From positions 1-64,000 of the forward strand of contig DWVJ01000008.1 in the NCBI GenBank assembly GCA_019120315.1: 64,000 bases of DNA, written 5' to 3'. Shown here one piece after another: positions 38,023-48,117 of the stretch. The notes beneath the pieces are model-generated. The model had not been told where the DNA came from. It was given only the letters and a program-made list of their open reading frames with translations, and made no database searches. Position numbers and translations under genes: made by a program. Numbering within the stretch: the first letter of the stretch is position 1; each line of letters begins with the position of its first letter. This DNA is from Candidatus Ruminococcus avistercoris. GTDB lineage: Bacteria > Bacillota > Clostridia > Lachnospirales > Lachnospiraceae.

Positions 38023-38553
38023 ATGGATAAAAAAGAATTATGGAAGAAATGCGCAGACTTCCACGGACATGAATGCGGCGGTCTGACCATTGGTTATCAG
38101 GCGGCGAGGTATGCTGTGAAGCTGCTGGAGTTGGTATCGCCCAAGGATGAAGAGGTGGTCTGTATCTCGGAAAATGACGCCTGCGGAGTGGATGCCATCC
38201 AGGTGATCCTGGGATGCAGCGTAGGGAAGGGAAATCTTTTGTTTCATATGACAGGGAAACAGGCCTTCTCCTTTTATAACAGGACAACGGGAAAGTCGGT
38301 ACGCCTGGTACTGCGGGAACGGCCGGCGGGGATGACGCGGGAGGAATCCTTTCAATACCTGCAGAGTAAGGAGCCGGAGGAACTTTTCGATGTGAAAGAG
38401 ACAAAGATTCCCCTGCCGGAAAAGGCGAGAATTTTTGATTCTGTTATCTGTGAGAAATGCCATGAACGGACGGGAAGCAACTGGATCCGTCTGGTAAACG
38501 GGAAAGAATACTGTATCGACTGCTGCAGGGAGTATGATCGTTTTCATGTGTGA
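38023..38553 (+). CDS. FmdE family protein with C-terminal zinc ribbon
   Basis: CADFHGHECGGLTIGYQAARYA...VCISENDACGVDAIQVILGCSVGKGNL; CEKCHERTGSNWIRLVNGKEYCIDCC. Confidence 0.9.
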   Translation: MDKKELWKKCADFHGHECGGLTIGYQAARYAVKLLELVSPKDEEVVCISENDACGVDAIQVILGCSVGKGNLLFHMTGKQAFSFYNRTTGKSVRLVLRERPAGMTREESFQYLQSKEPEELFDVKETKIPLPEKARIFDSVICEKCHERTGSNWIRLVNGKEYCIDCCREYDRFHV

Positions 38554-38589
38554 CAGGCGGGCGAAAGAAGAGAAAGGAGGACGCGGCAG

Positions 38590-39534
38590 ATGAAAAAAAT
38601 ACTGTTCAGAAGACTGTTGATGCTGATTCCCATTCTGTTTGGCGTCACTTTTCTGTCCTTTGCCATGATGCGGATCGCTGGAAGCGACGCCGTACTGCAA
38701 AAAACGGATACTTCCGGTGTAGCGTTGTCCGAGGAAGTTATAGAGGCGCAAAGAGAAGAGATGGGACTGGATAAGCCTTTTCTGATACAGTACGTCAACT
38801 GGCTGGGGAGGTTTCTTCGAGGTGATCTGGGGGAAAGCTATATTTCCGGTGAAGATGTGTTTACGGAGTTTGTTTCCAAACTTCCGGCAACCTTGTTTCT
38901 TACCCTGACTTCCGTTCTGCTGACGGTGATCATCTCGATCCCGCTGGGCATTCTCGCTGCGGTGAAGCAGAACAGATTTATCGACTATCTGATCCGGGTA
39001 TGCAGCTTTATCGGCAACAGCCTGCCTAATTTTTTTGTAGCTCTGGTGCTGATGTATTTTTTTGCCATCCGGCTGGGGGTGTTTCCGGTGATTTCAGAAG
39101 GGATCAGTCTGCGCAGCGCGGCTTTGCCCACCCTTACGCTGGCCATTGCCATGTCAGCCAAATATCTGCGGCAGGTGCGGGCCGCGGTGCTGGATGAACT
39201 GAGTAAAGGATATGTGACAGGGGCAAAGGCCAGGGGCGTGAAATTTTCTGTGACGATGCGAAAAAGCGTGCTGCGGGCGGCGCTGGTTACGATCCTCACG
39301 CTGCTGGCCCTTTCCATTGGAAATCTCCTGGGAGGAACGGCCATCGTGGAATCCATTTTCATGTGGGACGGGGTGGGAAAGCTGGCAGTGGACGCCATTA
39401 ATATGCGGGATTATCCCGTCATCCAGGCCTATGTGGTCTGGATGGCGCTGATCTATGTGGCGGTCAATCTGGTCACTGATCTGACTTACAGTCTGCTGGA
39501 TCCCAGAATCCGGCCGGGAGGTGAGGACGCATGA
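38590..39534 (+). CDS. ABC transporter permease, NikB/DppB type
   Basis: MKKILFRRLLMLIPILFGVTFLSFAMMRIAGSDA...REEMGLDKPFLIQYVNWLGRFLRGDLGESY. Confidence 0.93.
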   Translation: MKKILFRRLLMLIPILFGVTFLSFAMMRIAGSDAVLQKTDTSGVALSEEVIEAQREEMGLDKPFLIQYVNWLGRFLRGDLGESYISGEDVFTEFVSKLPATLFLTLTSVLLTVIISIPLGILAAVKQNRFIDYLIRVCSFIGNSLPNFFVALVLMYFFAIRLGVFPVISEGISLRSAALPTLTLAIAMSAKYLRQVRAAVLDELSKGYVTGAKARGVKFSVTMRKSVLRAALVTILTLLALSIGNLLGGTAIVESIFMWDGVGKLAVDAINMRDYPVIQAYVVWMALIYVAVNLVTDLTYSLLDPRIRPGGEDA

Positions 39535-40394
39535 GCAGCGGTAAGGTAACAGTTCGCGGGCAGAGAAGAAAAAAAAATCACACCAAAGCCAGGCTGATCC
39601 TGTTCGGAGCGCTGGTGCTCCTGTTGATTCTGGCGGCCATATTTGCTGAAACGCTATGTCCTTACGATCCCAATCAGCAGGATCTTTCTGCGGCGCTTCA
39701 GCCGCCGGGAGCCGGTCATCTTTTTGGTACGGATCGGTATGGAAGGGATATGCTTTCCAGGGTGATCGTCGGTGCCCGGGTCAGCATATTTTCCGCGCTG
39801 ATCCTGGTAGCAGTGATTGCAGCCGCAGGGACTCTGATCGGTATGATCTGCGGTTACATTCAGGGGGCGGCGGACAGTATCATTATGCGCATCGCAGATA
39901 TCTGTCTGGCATTTCCGGGTCTGGTGTTTGCCTTGGCGATTGCGGCTGTTTTAAACGGCGGCGTGGGAAATGCCGTGATTGCCCTGGCGGTGATCAGCTG
40001 GCCCAAATATGCGAGGATTGCCAGGGGACAGACCCTGGCGGTGAAAAGTTCGGAGTATATCGCGGCAGCCCGTCTTGCGGGGAGCACGCCGCTGAAGATT
40101 TTGTTTTGCCATATTCTTCCCAATATCATCGGGCCGGTGCTGGTGACAGCCATGCTGGATATCGGGACCATGATGATGGAGATTGCGGCCCTGTCTTTTC
40201 TGGGGCTGGGCGCAAAACCGCCCACGGCAGAGTGGGGAAGTATGATGAGCGAAGGAAGAAGTATGCTGCAGACTTATCCCTGGACGGTGCTGACGCCGGG
40301 TATTGCCATTTTTATTTCTGTTGTATTGTTTAACCTGCTGGGAGATACGATCCGGGATTATGCGGATCCCGGCAATGGAAGCAGACAAGGATGA
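39531..40394 (+). CDS. ABC transporter permease, NikC/DppC type
   Basis: HLFGTDRYGRDMLSRVIVGARVS...SYLAAARLAGSTPLKI-like SEYIAAARLAGSTPLKILFCHILPN. Confidence 0.93.
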   Translation: MSSGKVTVRGQRRKKNHTKARLILFGALVLLLILAAIFAETLCPYDPNQQDLSAALQPPGAGHLFGTDRYGRDMLSRVIVGARVSIFSALILVAVIAAAGTLIGMICGYIQGAADSIIMRIADICLAFPGLVFALAIAAVLNGGVGNAVIALAVISWPKYARIARGQTLAVKSSEYIAAARLAGSTPLKILFCHILPNIIGPVLVTAMLDIGTMMMEIAALSFLGLGAKPPTAEWGSMMSEGRSMLQTYPWTVLTPGIAIFISVVLFNLLGDTIRDYADPGNGSRQG

Positions 40395-40409
40395 CGAGGA
40401 GGAAAGATA

Positions 40410-41987
40410 ATGAAAAAGAGGAAAAGCGCTCTGCTGCTGGCAGCGGTTCTGACGGCATCGCTTCTGACAGCCTGCAGTCCCGGCGCGCAGGAGGGACAGG
40501 AAGAGACTGCCAAAAGTGAAGGAGAAGCCCAAGAAAAGACCTTTATTTTCGGAGATACAACTTTTAATGCCGAGAACGGCGAGGCAGACATCAATCCCCA
40601 TAAAGACAGCGGAGGCTGGCCCTGTATCCGTTACGGCGTGGGGGAGACGCTGTTTCGTTTTTCAGATACCATGGAAATCGAACCCTGGCTGGCCACCGAC
40701 TATCAGAATCCGGATGAGCTGACCTGGGTGATTACGCTGCGGGATGGCGTGACATTTTCCAATGGACGTCCCATGGATGCCGAGGCGGTAAAGGAATGTC
40801 TGGACGCGCTGACAGCGGATCATGAGCGGGCAGCCGGCGATCTGCATATAGCGCAGATTACAGCGGATGGACAGACTCTGACGATCCGGACGGAGGAACC
40901 GGTGCCGGCGCTGATCAATTATTTGGCCGATCCCTATGGTTGTATCATCGATATGGACGCCGGAATCAGCGAGGAAGGAATCGTCGTCGGTACGGGGCCT
41001 TACCAGGCGGTGTCTCTGGAGACAGATACCCGTCTGGAACTGGTAAAAAACGAAAATTACTGGGATGGCGAACCGAAGATTGACAGGATTACTGTGCGCA
41101 CTATTTCCGACGGTGATACGCTGACCATGGCGCTGCAGTCCGGCGAGATCGATGCGGCTTACGGTATGCCTTATGCCAGCTATCCTCTTTTTGACAACGA
41201 TCAGTATACATTCAGCAGCACAGCCACCAGCCGGGTCTTTTTCGGCGCCATGAATTATGAAAGCGAGATCACATCTGATCCGGCGGTACGGGAAGCGATC
41301 GTGCTGGGAATTGACAAGGAAAGTTTTGTGAAAACGCTGCTGGGCGGAAACGGATATCCGGCCACAGGCGTATATCCCGACAGCTTTACTTTCGGCGGGG
41401 AAGCGGTGAGGGAGGATTCCTATGATCCCCAAAAGGCTGCGAAGATCCTGGAGGAGGCCGGATGGAAGGATACAGATGGCGACGGCGTCAGGGAGAAAGA
41501 CGGAAAAACACTGACGCTGCGGTGGCTGACCTATCCCAGCCGGCAGGAACTGCCGCTGCTGGCGGAAGCGGCTCAGGCCACGCTGGGTGATATTGGCTTT
41601 GATGTGGAGATTAACAGCACGGCGGATCACAACAGTATACGGGTGGATACTTCCGCATGGGATATCTACGTGAGCGCTTTTGTGACGGCGCCCACGGGAG
41701 ATCCGGAGTACTTTTTCAACTATCATTGCCTGGATGACTCCGCACAGAATGACGGTCATTACCACAATGATCAGCTGGAAGAATTGGCAGAGGAGCTGTC
41801 AAAGACTTTTGACGTACAAAAACGCAGTGAACTTGCGGTGCAGATGCAGCAGATTATCCTGGACGACAACGCCTATGTGTTCTGTTCCCATCTGCGGATG
41901 ACCATGATTTCCAGAGCCAATGTGACCGGGCTTACGGCTCATCCCTGCGATTACTATGAGATCACGGCAGATCTGGATATCAACTGA
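40410..41987 (+). CDS. Family 5 solute-binding lipoprotein (NikA/DppA-like)
   Basis: Lipobox LLTAC; LVKNENYWDGEPKIDRITVRTISDGDTLTMALQSGEIDAAYG. Confidence 0.92.
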   Translation: MKKRKSALLLAAVLTASLLTACSPGAQEGQEETAKSEGEAQEKTFIFGDTTFNAENGEADINPHKDSGGWPCIRYGVGETLFRFSDTMEIEPWLATDYQNPDELTWVITLRDGVTFSNGRPMDAEAVKECLDALTADHERAAGDLHIAQITADGQTLTIRTEEPVPALINYLADPYGCIIDMDAGISEEGIVVGTGPYQAVSLETDTRLELVKNENYWDGEPKIDRITVRTISDGDTLTMALQSGEIDAAYGMPYASYPLFDNDQYTFSSTATSRVFFGAMNYESEITSDPAVREAIVLGIDKESFVKTLLGGNGYPATGVYPDSFTFGGEAVREDSYDPQKAAKILEEAGWKDTDGDGVREKDGKTLTLRWLTYPSRQELPLLAEAAQATLGDIGFDVEINSTADHNSIRVDTSAWDIYVSAFVTAPTGDPEYFFNYHCLDDSAQNDGHYHNDQLEELAEELSKTFDVQKRSELAVQMQQIILDDNAYVFCSHLRMTMISRANVTGLTAHPCDYYEITADLDIN

Positions 41988-42002
41988 GGATGGAGTGGAT
42001 AG

Positions 42003-42785
42003 ATGGAACAAAGACTGATCTATGATTCGGTGGAAATCTGTTATAACGGCAGACCGGCTGTCCGGGATATCAGCTTTTCCCTCTGTCCGGGAGAAATTCT
42101 GGGTATTGTGGGAGAATCGGGTTCCGGAAAGAGCACGCTGATCCGGGCGGCGCTGGGGATACTGGGACAGGGCGGGATGGTGACGAAGGGAGATATCTGG
42201 TTTGCAGGACAGAATCTTCCGGAAGTACCGGAACGCAGGATGCGTTTGATCCGTGGGGCGAAAATAGGTATGATTTTCCAGGATGCCGGTGATTCCCTTT
42301 GCCCGGTCCGTACCATAGGGGATCAGATATACGAAAGTCTGGCAGCGCATGAAAAACTGAATCGTCAGAAGTCGGACCGGCGGGCTGGCGAACTGCTGGC
42401 CAGTCTGGGATTTTCTGACAGCAAAAGGATTCTGGAAAGTTATCCCTTTGAATTATCCGGCGGTATGAAGCAGCGTGTCGGCGCCGCGATGGCCATGCTG
42501 CCCAATCCTTCCGTACTGCTGGCGGATGAACCGACCAGTGCGCTGGATGTGACGGTACAAAAACAGATGGTGGAAGAAATGCTTTTGTTTCGCAGGCGAT
42601 ACGGTACGTCCATTATTCTGGTAACCCATAATATCGGTGTGGTATCTGCCATGGCGGATACGGTACTGGTGCTGCGGGAAGGAGAAGCAGTGGAATACGG
42701 GGAAGCAGAAAAAGTACTGCGGGAACCGAGGGAAGCTTATACCCGGGAACTGCTTCTGGCAGCGCCCCGGCTTCGGAGGAAATAG
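42003..42785 (+). CDS. ABC transporter ATP-binding protein, OppD/NikD type
   Basis: GESGSGKSTLIRAALG, ELSGGMKQRVGAAMAML, LLADEPTSALDVTVQ. Confidence 0.93.
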   Translation: MEQRLIYDSVEICYNGRPAVRDISFSLCPGEILGIVGESGSGKSTLIRAALGILGQGGMVTKGDIWFAGQNLPEVPERRMRLIRGAKIGMIFQDAGDSLCPVRTIGDQIYESLAAHEKLNRQKSDRRAGELLASLGFSDSKRILESYPFELSGGMKQRVGAAMAMLPNPSVLLADEPTSALDVTVQKQMVEEMLLFRRRYGTSIILVTHNIGVVSAMADTVLVLREGEAVEYGEAEKVLREPREAYTRELLLAAPRLRRK

Positions 42786-43544
42786 ATGGAACCTGTACTT
42801 GAAGTGAAAAATCTGACCAAGATATTTAAAAGAGGCGGACAGGAAGATCTGGCAGCGGTGAAAAATGTGAGTTTCTGCCTGTATCCGGGAGAAATCCTGG
42901 GTATCGTAGGAGAATCGGGCTCGGGGAAAAGTACGGCGGCAAGGATGATTACCCGGCTGATCAAGGCGGATTCCGGCAGGATCCTGCTGAGGCAGGAAGA
43001 CATTACAGAGGTGAGAGGGAAACGTCTGCGGCAGATTTACCAGCGGATTCAGATGGTGTTTCAGTCGCCGGCTGCATCCTTTGATCCGCGGCGTACGCTG
43101 GGAGACGGGATCGGTGAAGGTCTGCGAAACAGCGGGATTTCCAGACAGGAGGCCAGACGGCAGGTGCGGGAACTTTTGCTAAGATGCGGTTTAAAGGAAG
43201 AATTTGCCGGGCGGTATCCCCATGAGGTCAGCGGCGGTCAGTGTCAGAGAGCGGCCATTGCCAGAGCCCTGGCGATGCAGCCTGAGATCCTGATCTGCGA
43301 TGAGGCCACCAGCGCATTGGATGTCACCGTACAAAGACAGATTGTGGAACTGTTGACGCAGCTGAGGAAAGAGCAGAAAATGGCCTGCCTGTTTATCTGC
43401 CATGATCTGGCTCTGGTACAGAATTTCTGTGATCGGGTATTGGTTATGTATGAAGGGAAAATCGTGGAAGAGGGGACGCCGGATGAGGTGATTATGCAGC
43501 CTAAGACGGAATATACCAGAACGCTGGTGGAGGCGGTTCTGTAG
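42786..43544 (+). CDS. ABC transporter ATP-binding protein, OppF/NikE type
   Basis: GESGSGKSTAARMITRL, VSGGQCQRAAIARALAMQP, LICDEATSALDVTVQ. Confidence 0.93.
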   Translation: MEPVLEVKNLTKIFKRGGQEDLAAVKNVSFCLYPGEILGIVGESGSGKSTAARMITRLIKADSGRILLRQEDITEVRGKRLRQIYQRIQMVFQSPAASFDPRRTLGDGIGEGLRNSGISRQEARRQVRELLLRCGLKEEFAGRYPHEVSGGQCQRAAIARALAMQPEILICDEATSALDVTVQRQIVELLTQLRKEQKMACLFICHDLALVQNFCDRVLVMYEGKIVEEGTPDEVIMQPKTEYTRTLVEAVL

Positions 43545-43560
43545 GAGAATAAAAGAAAAG

Positions 43561-43587
43561 GGAAGGAGCGCCGACGGCGCTCCTTCC
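43561..43587 (-). terminator. Perfect 12-bp inverted repeat terminator between convergent genes
   Basis: GGAAGGAGCGCC-GAC-GGCGCTCCTTCC; T-rich flank on the minus strand. Confidence 0.75.
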
Positions 43588-43593
43588 GGCAGT

Positions 43594-44565
43594 TTACGGA
43601 CACTGCATATCTCCGGCAGCGGGATAGGAGGCGATGGCTCCTTCCTTTTGCACACTGCAGGCACAGTAACGGTTGGAAAAGTCCAGCATGGTTTCCAGCT
43701 CCCTGGCAGACAGGGTGGAAAGGGTTTTTGCATCAAGCCCCCGGCTGAAAAGCTGATACAGGAAAGAGCCGATAAAGGCGTCGCCGGCTCCGGTGGTATC
43801 GACTGCTTTTACCGATATGCCAGGGGACTGGGCACAGGCCTCCCGGGTGCAGGCAAAAGCGCCTTTTGCGCCTTCCGTGTAGACGATCAGCTGTACCCGT
43901 CCCTGGAAGAGTAAAGGCCTGGCTTCTTCGATATCGTGACAGCCGGTGAGGAAAAACAATTCCTCATCAGAAAGTTTCAGTACATCTGCCAGAGGAAGGA
44001 ATTCCAGAACAGCTTTTTTTAAAGCTTCATCGTCATTCCAGAGAGGTCTTCTCAGGTTCGGGTCGAAGCTGATCAGCATACCGGCTTTTTCTGCCAGAGA
44101 GATGGCTTTGCGGTGAGATTCCTTCATGGGGTAATCTCCCAGAGACACAGAGCAAAAATGCAGGCCGAAGCCATCGTCAAACCAGTCAGGCAAGATCCGG
44201 GAAGGCTCCAGCAGCATATCGGCTCCGGGTTTGCGGTAAAAAGAAAATTCCCGGTTTCCGTCTTCTTTCAGCGCTACGAAAGCCAGTGAAGTATTGGCTT
44301 TTTCTGTCCGGCTGACTGCCTCGCAGCCGATGCCGCAGCGGCGGAAATCTTCCAGTATCTTATCGCCGAAGGGATCCATGCCAAGCTGGGTAATCATCCG
44401 GGCGCGGCCGCCAAGTTTGACGAAAGCGCCGCAGACATTGGCAGGCGCGCCGCCCACTACCGGGTGAAAAGACGATACGTCTTTGATGTGTTTTCCGGTC
44501 TGTCCGGGAATGAAATCAATCAGTGCTTCACCGATTGCCAGCAGAGTATTTTTTTTCGTTTTCAT
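43594..44565 (-). CDS. scrK: PfkB-family fructokinase
   Basis: GGAPANVCGAFVKLGG...VKAVDTTGAGDAFIGSFLYQL; in sucrose operon. Confidence 0.88.
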   Translation of the reverse strand: MKTKKNTLLAIGEALIDFIPGQTGKHIKDVSSFHPVVGGAPANVCGAFVKLGGRARMITQLGMDPFGDKILEDFRRCGIGCEAVSRTEKANTSLAFVALKEDGNREFSFYRKPGADMLLEPSRILPDWFDDGFGLHFCSVSLGDYPMKESHRKAISLAEKAGMLISFDPNLRRPLWNDDEALKKAVLEFLPLADVLKLSDEELFFLTGCHDIEEARPLLFQGRVQLIVYTEGAKGAFACTREACAQSPGISVKAVDTTGAGDAFIGSFLYQLFSRGLDAKTLSTLSARELETMLDFSNRYCACSVQKEGAIASYPAAGDMQCP

Positions 44566-45955
44566 CTGTTTCTACCTCCATCCTGCGAAGTTCCCAGAAC
44601 TGCGCGTCCAGAACGGTTCCGGTGACCGTGACGGCGGTGCGGTTCGTATTTTTGGGGAAGTACTTCGTGGTAAATACCAGTTCTCCATCGTTGATGTAAA
44701 TTTCCAGCAAAGAGGTATCCTTTAAAATCCGCAGATTTTCCATATGGCCGTCCGGCTGTTTCAGCCGTGCACAGCGGGAAGTTCTTCCGCATCCGGTACC
44801 GTTTAAGAAAGTCAGAGTCACCAGTCCTTTCTGGCAGGTCAGGATCAGATCATCATTGAGACGCACAGACTGATCAGAACCGCCGAAAGTCAGACACAGA
44901 TCAAAGGCCGGCGCTTCGATAAAGTCACTGTCCAGAGAAAGCTTCCGGCTGCGCAGCTGTTCCAGTTCCGGGACAGGATACTGACGCAGAATCCCATCGG
45001 AAAAAGACAGCAGGCGGGGGACGGTCAGGGAGTGCTGCCATCCCTCTTTGATAATGGGATCATTTCCATAATCCGCCTCTTCGGACATACCGGCCCAGCC
45101 AATCAGGATACGGCGTCCCTGCTGGTCGGTGAAGGTCTGCGGGGCATAGAAGTCAAAGCCGTAATCCAGCTCCCGGAAGTTTGCGGGATGGCAGACATAA
45201 TCCTTTTGGTCCTCCAGAGTAAAATCGTCACAGACGAAATAACCGGACTGATACAGATTCTGGTACCGCTCCTGCTGCGCCTCCAGACCCTGGGGGCAGC
45301 ATAAGAGGAAACGGGTTCCTGCCATCTCAAAAAGATCCGGGCATTCCCACATGTAGCCGAAAGGCTCACGGGTGGACATTTCCCTGCACAGCGACCAGGT
45401 TTTTTTGTCCGGTGAAGAATAGATCATGACAGCGCCCTGGTCATTTTTCCGGCGGCCGCCCAGAATCATATAATACTGTCCGTTTTCTTTCCACACTTTG
45501 GGATCCCGCACGTGGCAGGTATAGGATGCAGGATAATCTTCGTTGGAAAGCAGCAGATTTTTCTCTTTAAAGGTTTCTCCACTGCTGCTTTTAGTATACA
45601 ACACATTTGCCCCTCTGCCAGCAGAAATATAATCAAAATCTCCCTTTTCTTTTACATTTCCCGTATAAAACAGTTCCAGAAAACCGTCTTCGGTGAAAGC
45701 GCTGCCGGAATAGACTCCGTCCCGGTCCCATTTCGTATCAGGACACAGCGCCGTTCCGAGGAACTTCCAGCGGATCAGATCCGGGGACACATAGTGCCCC
45801 CAGAATTTGCGCCCGCCCAGAGGGCTTTCTGGCGCATACTGAAAAAAAACGTGATATCTGCCGCGGTATTCACATAATCCATTGGGATCATTGAGCCAGC
45901 CGGCGGGCGGCGTCAGATGAAAATAAAGTCGATACGTTTCATTCGTTTCATTCAT
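44528..45955 (-). CDS. scrB: Sucrose-6-phosphate hydrolase (GH32)
   Basis: LTPPAGWLNDPNGLCEYRGRYHVFFQYAPESP, MWECPDLF. Confidence 0.93.
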   Translation of the reverse strand: MNETNETYRLYFHLTPPAGWLNDPNGLCEYRGRYHVFFQYAPESPLGGRKFWGHYVSPDLIRWKFLGTALCPDTKWDRDGVYSGSAFTEDGFLELFYTGNVKEKGDFDYISAGRGANVLYTKSSSGETFKEKNLLLSNEDYPASYTCHVRDPKVWKENGQYYMILGGRRKNDQGAVMIYSSPDKKTWSLCREMSTREPFGYMWECPDLFEMAGTRFLLCCPQGLEAQQERYQNLYQSGYFVCDDFTLEDQKDYVCHPANFRELDYGFDFYAPQTFTDQQGRRILIGWAGMSEEADYGNDPIIKEGWQHSLTVPRLLSFSDGILRQYPVPELEQLRSRKLSLDSDFIEAPAFDLCLTFGGSDQSVRLNDDLILTCQKGLVTLTFLNGTGCGRTSRCARLKQPDGHMENLRILKDTSLLEIYINDGELVFTTKYFPKNTNRTAVTVTGTVLDAQFWELRRMEVETDENEKKYSAGNR

Positions 45956-47861
45956 TTGCCTTTTCCACCTCCAGTATCGGATCCATAAAAGAAATATCTC
46001 CCGGTTTTGCAGTCATGACAACCTGCTTATAGCTGTCGGAATTAGTGATGATCACCGGTGTGGTCGTGTCGTAACCGGCCTGACGGATCTGCTCCAGGTC
46101 GGCAGTCAGCAGCAGCTGTCCGGCTTTCACGGTATCGCCCTGGGAAACATGAGCGGTGAAGGGGGCTCCCTTTAATTCCACTGTGTTGATACCCACATGA
46201 ATCAGCAGATCCATACCGTCTTCGGAAGTTATGCCGATGGCATGGCCGGTGTCAAAAAGGACTGTGACGGTTCCGTTGACGGGAGAGACGATGTTTCCGC
46301 TTTCCGGTATGACAGCCATGCCCTTTCCCAGTACTCCGGAGGCGAAGGTATCATCGGGGACTTCGGACAGCGGGATAGAACGGCCCTCCATGGGACTGCC
46401 GACGATGGTGGATGCCGGATTTCCTTTTGGCAGGGCTGCTGTCTTTTCTTCTGTGTGTCCGGTTTCGGGAACAGGTACGTCTGTCGCTGTTTTCGGGTCA
46501 TGGTATAAGATCCAGGAAACGATAAAAGCGGCAGCGAAGGATACCAGCATCACCAGAGCATACTGGAAAGCATAATCGGTGGTGATCAGAAAACCGAAAA
46601 TGCCGGTGATGCCGTAAGCGGTAGCGCCTACTTTGAACAGTCCGGCCACCAGACCGCCGCAGGCGCCGCCGATGCAGCCGGCGATAAAGGGTTTCATGTA
46701 GCGGATGTTGACGCCGAAGATAGCCGGTTCTGTAATCCCCAGGAAAGCGGAAAGGGATGCGGGAAGCGCGATGGATTTCGTCTTTTTATTTCTTGTTTTC
46801 AGCGCCAGCGCCAGTGCGGCGGCTCCCTGGCCCACATTGGCGGCTGTGGCCAGCGGCATCCAGGTATTTAATCCGGTGCTGCTTAAAAGGCCGGCTTCCA
46901 GGGCGTTGTACATATGATGAACACCGGCCACCACGGTGGGAGCATAGGCGGCGCCGATAAGGCAGCCGCCGATACCGAAGGGAACGGCAATCAGTGCCTG
47001 GGCTCCGGCCAGAACGTAGTTTTCGATGGTGGAAAAGACCGGACCGATGACCGTCAGTGTCAGGTAGCCGGTTACCAGTACCGTCACCAGAGGGGTGACG
47101 AACAGGTCGATGATCTCCGGTACAATTTTGTGCAGTTTCTTTTCCAGGGCTGACATCAGCCACACGGCGATGACTACGGGGATCACGTGTCCCTGGTAGC
47201 CCACCAGATTGATGTCATACAGTCCGAACCACGCGGAAGCGGTGGGGATGTCAGCGGGATCCATGCCGGCTACGCTCCAGGCATTCAAAAGATCCGTATG
47301 GATCATAATCATACCGATGACGGCGCCCAGGAAAAGATTGCCGCCAAAGGTTCTGGCAGCGCTGATGGCGATCAGAATGGGCAAAAAGACGAAAGCCGCG
47401 TTGCTGAACAGATGGATGATCGTATAGGTTCCGGATTCCGTCATGGACGGCCATACGTTGGCCAGACCTTCCAGAAGACCCATGAGAAGTCCGCTGGCGA
47501 CGATGGCGGGAATAATGGGTACGAAAATATCTCCCAGCGTTTTGATGGCCCGTTTGAATGGATTCTGTTTTTTGGCTGCCGCCTGTTTCACCTCGTCTTT
47601 GCTGGCTTCGCTGATGCCGGTCAGTTTGACGAATTCATCGTAAACCTTGTTGACCGTGCCGGTACCAAAGATGATCTGCAGCTGTCCGGCTGCTTCAAAC
47701 ACCCCCTTTACTCCATCGATATTTTCCAGCGCTTCTTTGCTGCATTTTTTATTGTCCGCGATCACCAGACGCAGTCTGGTGGCGCAGTGTGCGGCGGAGA
47801 TGATATTTTCCCGGCCGCCGATATGGTCGCAGACTTCCTTTGCCGCTTTTCCATAATCCAT
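45948..47861 (-). CDS. scrA: Sucrose-type PTS transporter EIIBCA
   Basis: EIIB ISAAHCATRLRLVI, EIIC multi-TM, EIIA MDLLIHVGINTVELKG. Confidence 0.92.
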   Translation of the reverse strand: MDYGKAAKEVCDHIGGRENIISAAHCATRLRLVIADNKKCSKEALENIDGVKGVFEAAGQLQIIFGTGTVNKVYDEFVKLTGISEASKDEVKQAAAKKQNPFKRAIKTLGDIFVPIIPAIVASGLLMGLLEGLANVWPSMTESGTYTIIHLFSNAAFVFLPILIAISAARTFGGNLFLGAVIGMIMIHTDLLNAWSVAGMDPADIPTASAWFGLYDINLVGYQGHVIPVVIAVWLMSALEKKLHKIVPEIIDLFVTPLVTVLVTGYLTLTVIGPVFSTIENYVLAGAQALIAVPFGIGGCLIGAAYAPTVVAGVHHMYNALEAGLLSSTGLNTWMPLATAANVGQGAAALALALKTRNKKTKSIALPASLSAFLGITEPAIFGVNIRYMKPFIAGCIGGACGGLVAGLFKVGATAYGITGIFGFLITTDYAFQYALVMLVSFAAAFIVSWILYHDPKTATDVPVPETGHTEEKTAALPKGNPASTIVGSPMEGRSIPLSEVPDDTFASGVLGKGMAVIPESGNIVSPVNGTVTVLFDTGHAIGITSEDGMDLLIHVGINTVELKGAPFTAHVSQGDTVKAGQLLLTADLEQIRQAGYDTTTPVIITNSDSYKQVVMTAKPGDISFMDPILEVEKANE

Positions 47862-47891
47862 ATTTTTTCCCTCCTACATTTTAAAATATAA

Positions 47892-47907
47892 TGAAAACGT
47901 TCTCATA
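47892..47907 (+). promoter_or_regulatory. LacI-type operator O1 (scr)
   Basis: TGAAAACGTTCTCATA. Confidence 0.65.
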
Positions 47908-47955
47908 TATAAAAAACTTATAAATAAAAGAATTTGTTGGAGAATCATTTTTTTA

Positions 47956-47973
47956 TATGAGAACGTTCTCATA
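47956..47973 (+). promoter_or_regulatory. LacI-type operator O2 (scr), perfect palindrome
   Basis: TATGAGAACGTTCTCATA. Confidence 0.8.
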
Positions 47974-48117
47974 AGATGATTTTATTGTAACGGAAGATGG
48001 TCAAAAAGTAAACAGAAATACCAGACAAAATTTACTATTCTTTTTTGTGCAATAGTGCAGATGATCAATGGCAGGGTCTTGCGTTGACATCCTGGTTTGC
48101 AGATGCTAAAATTTTTG

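Noticed and set aside
47187-47891. 234-aa + strand ORF over scrA
   Set aside because: Antisense to an evident PTS EIIBCA gene.
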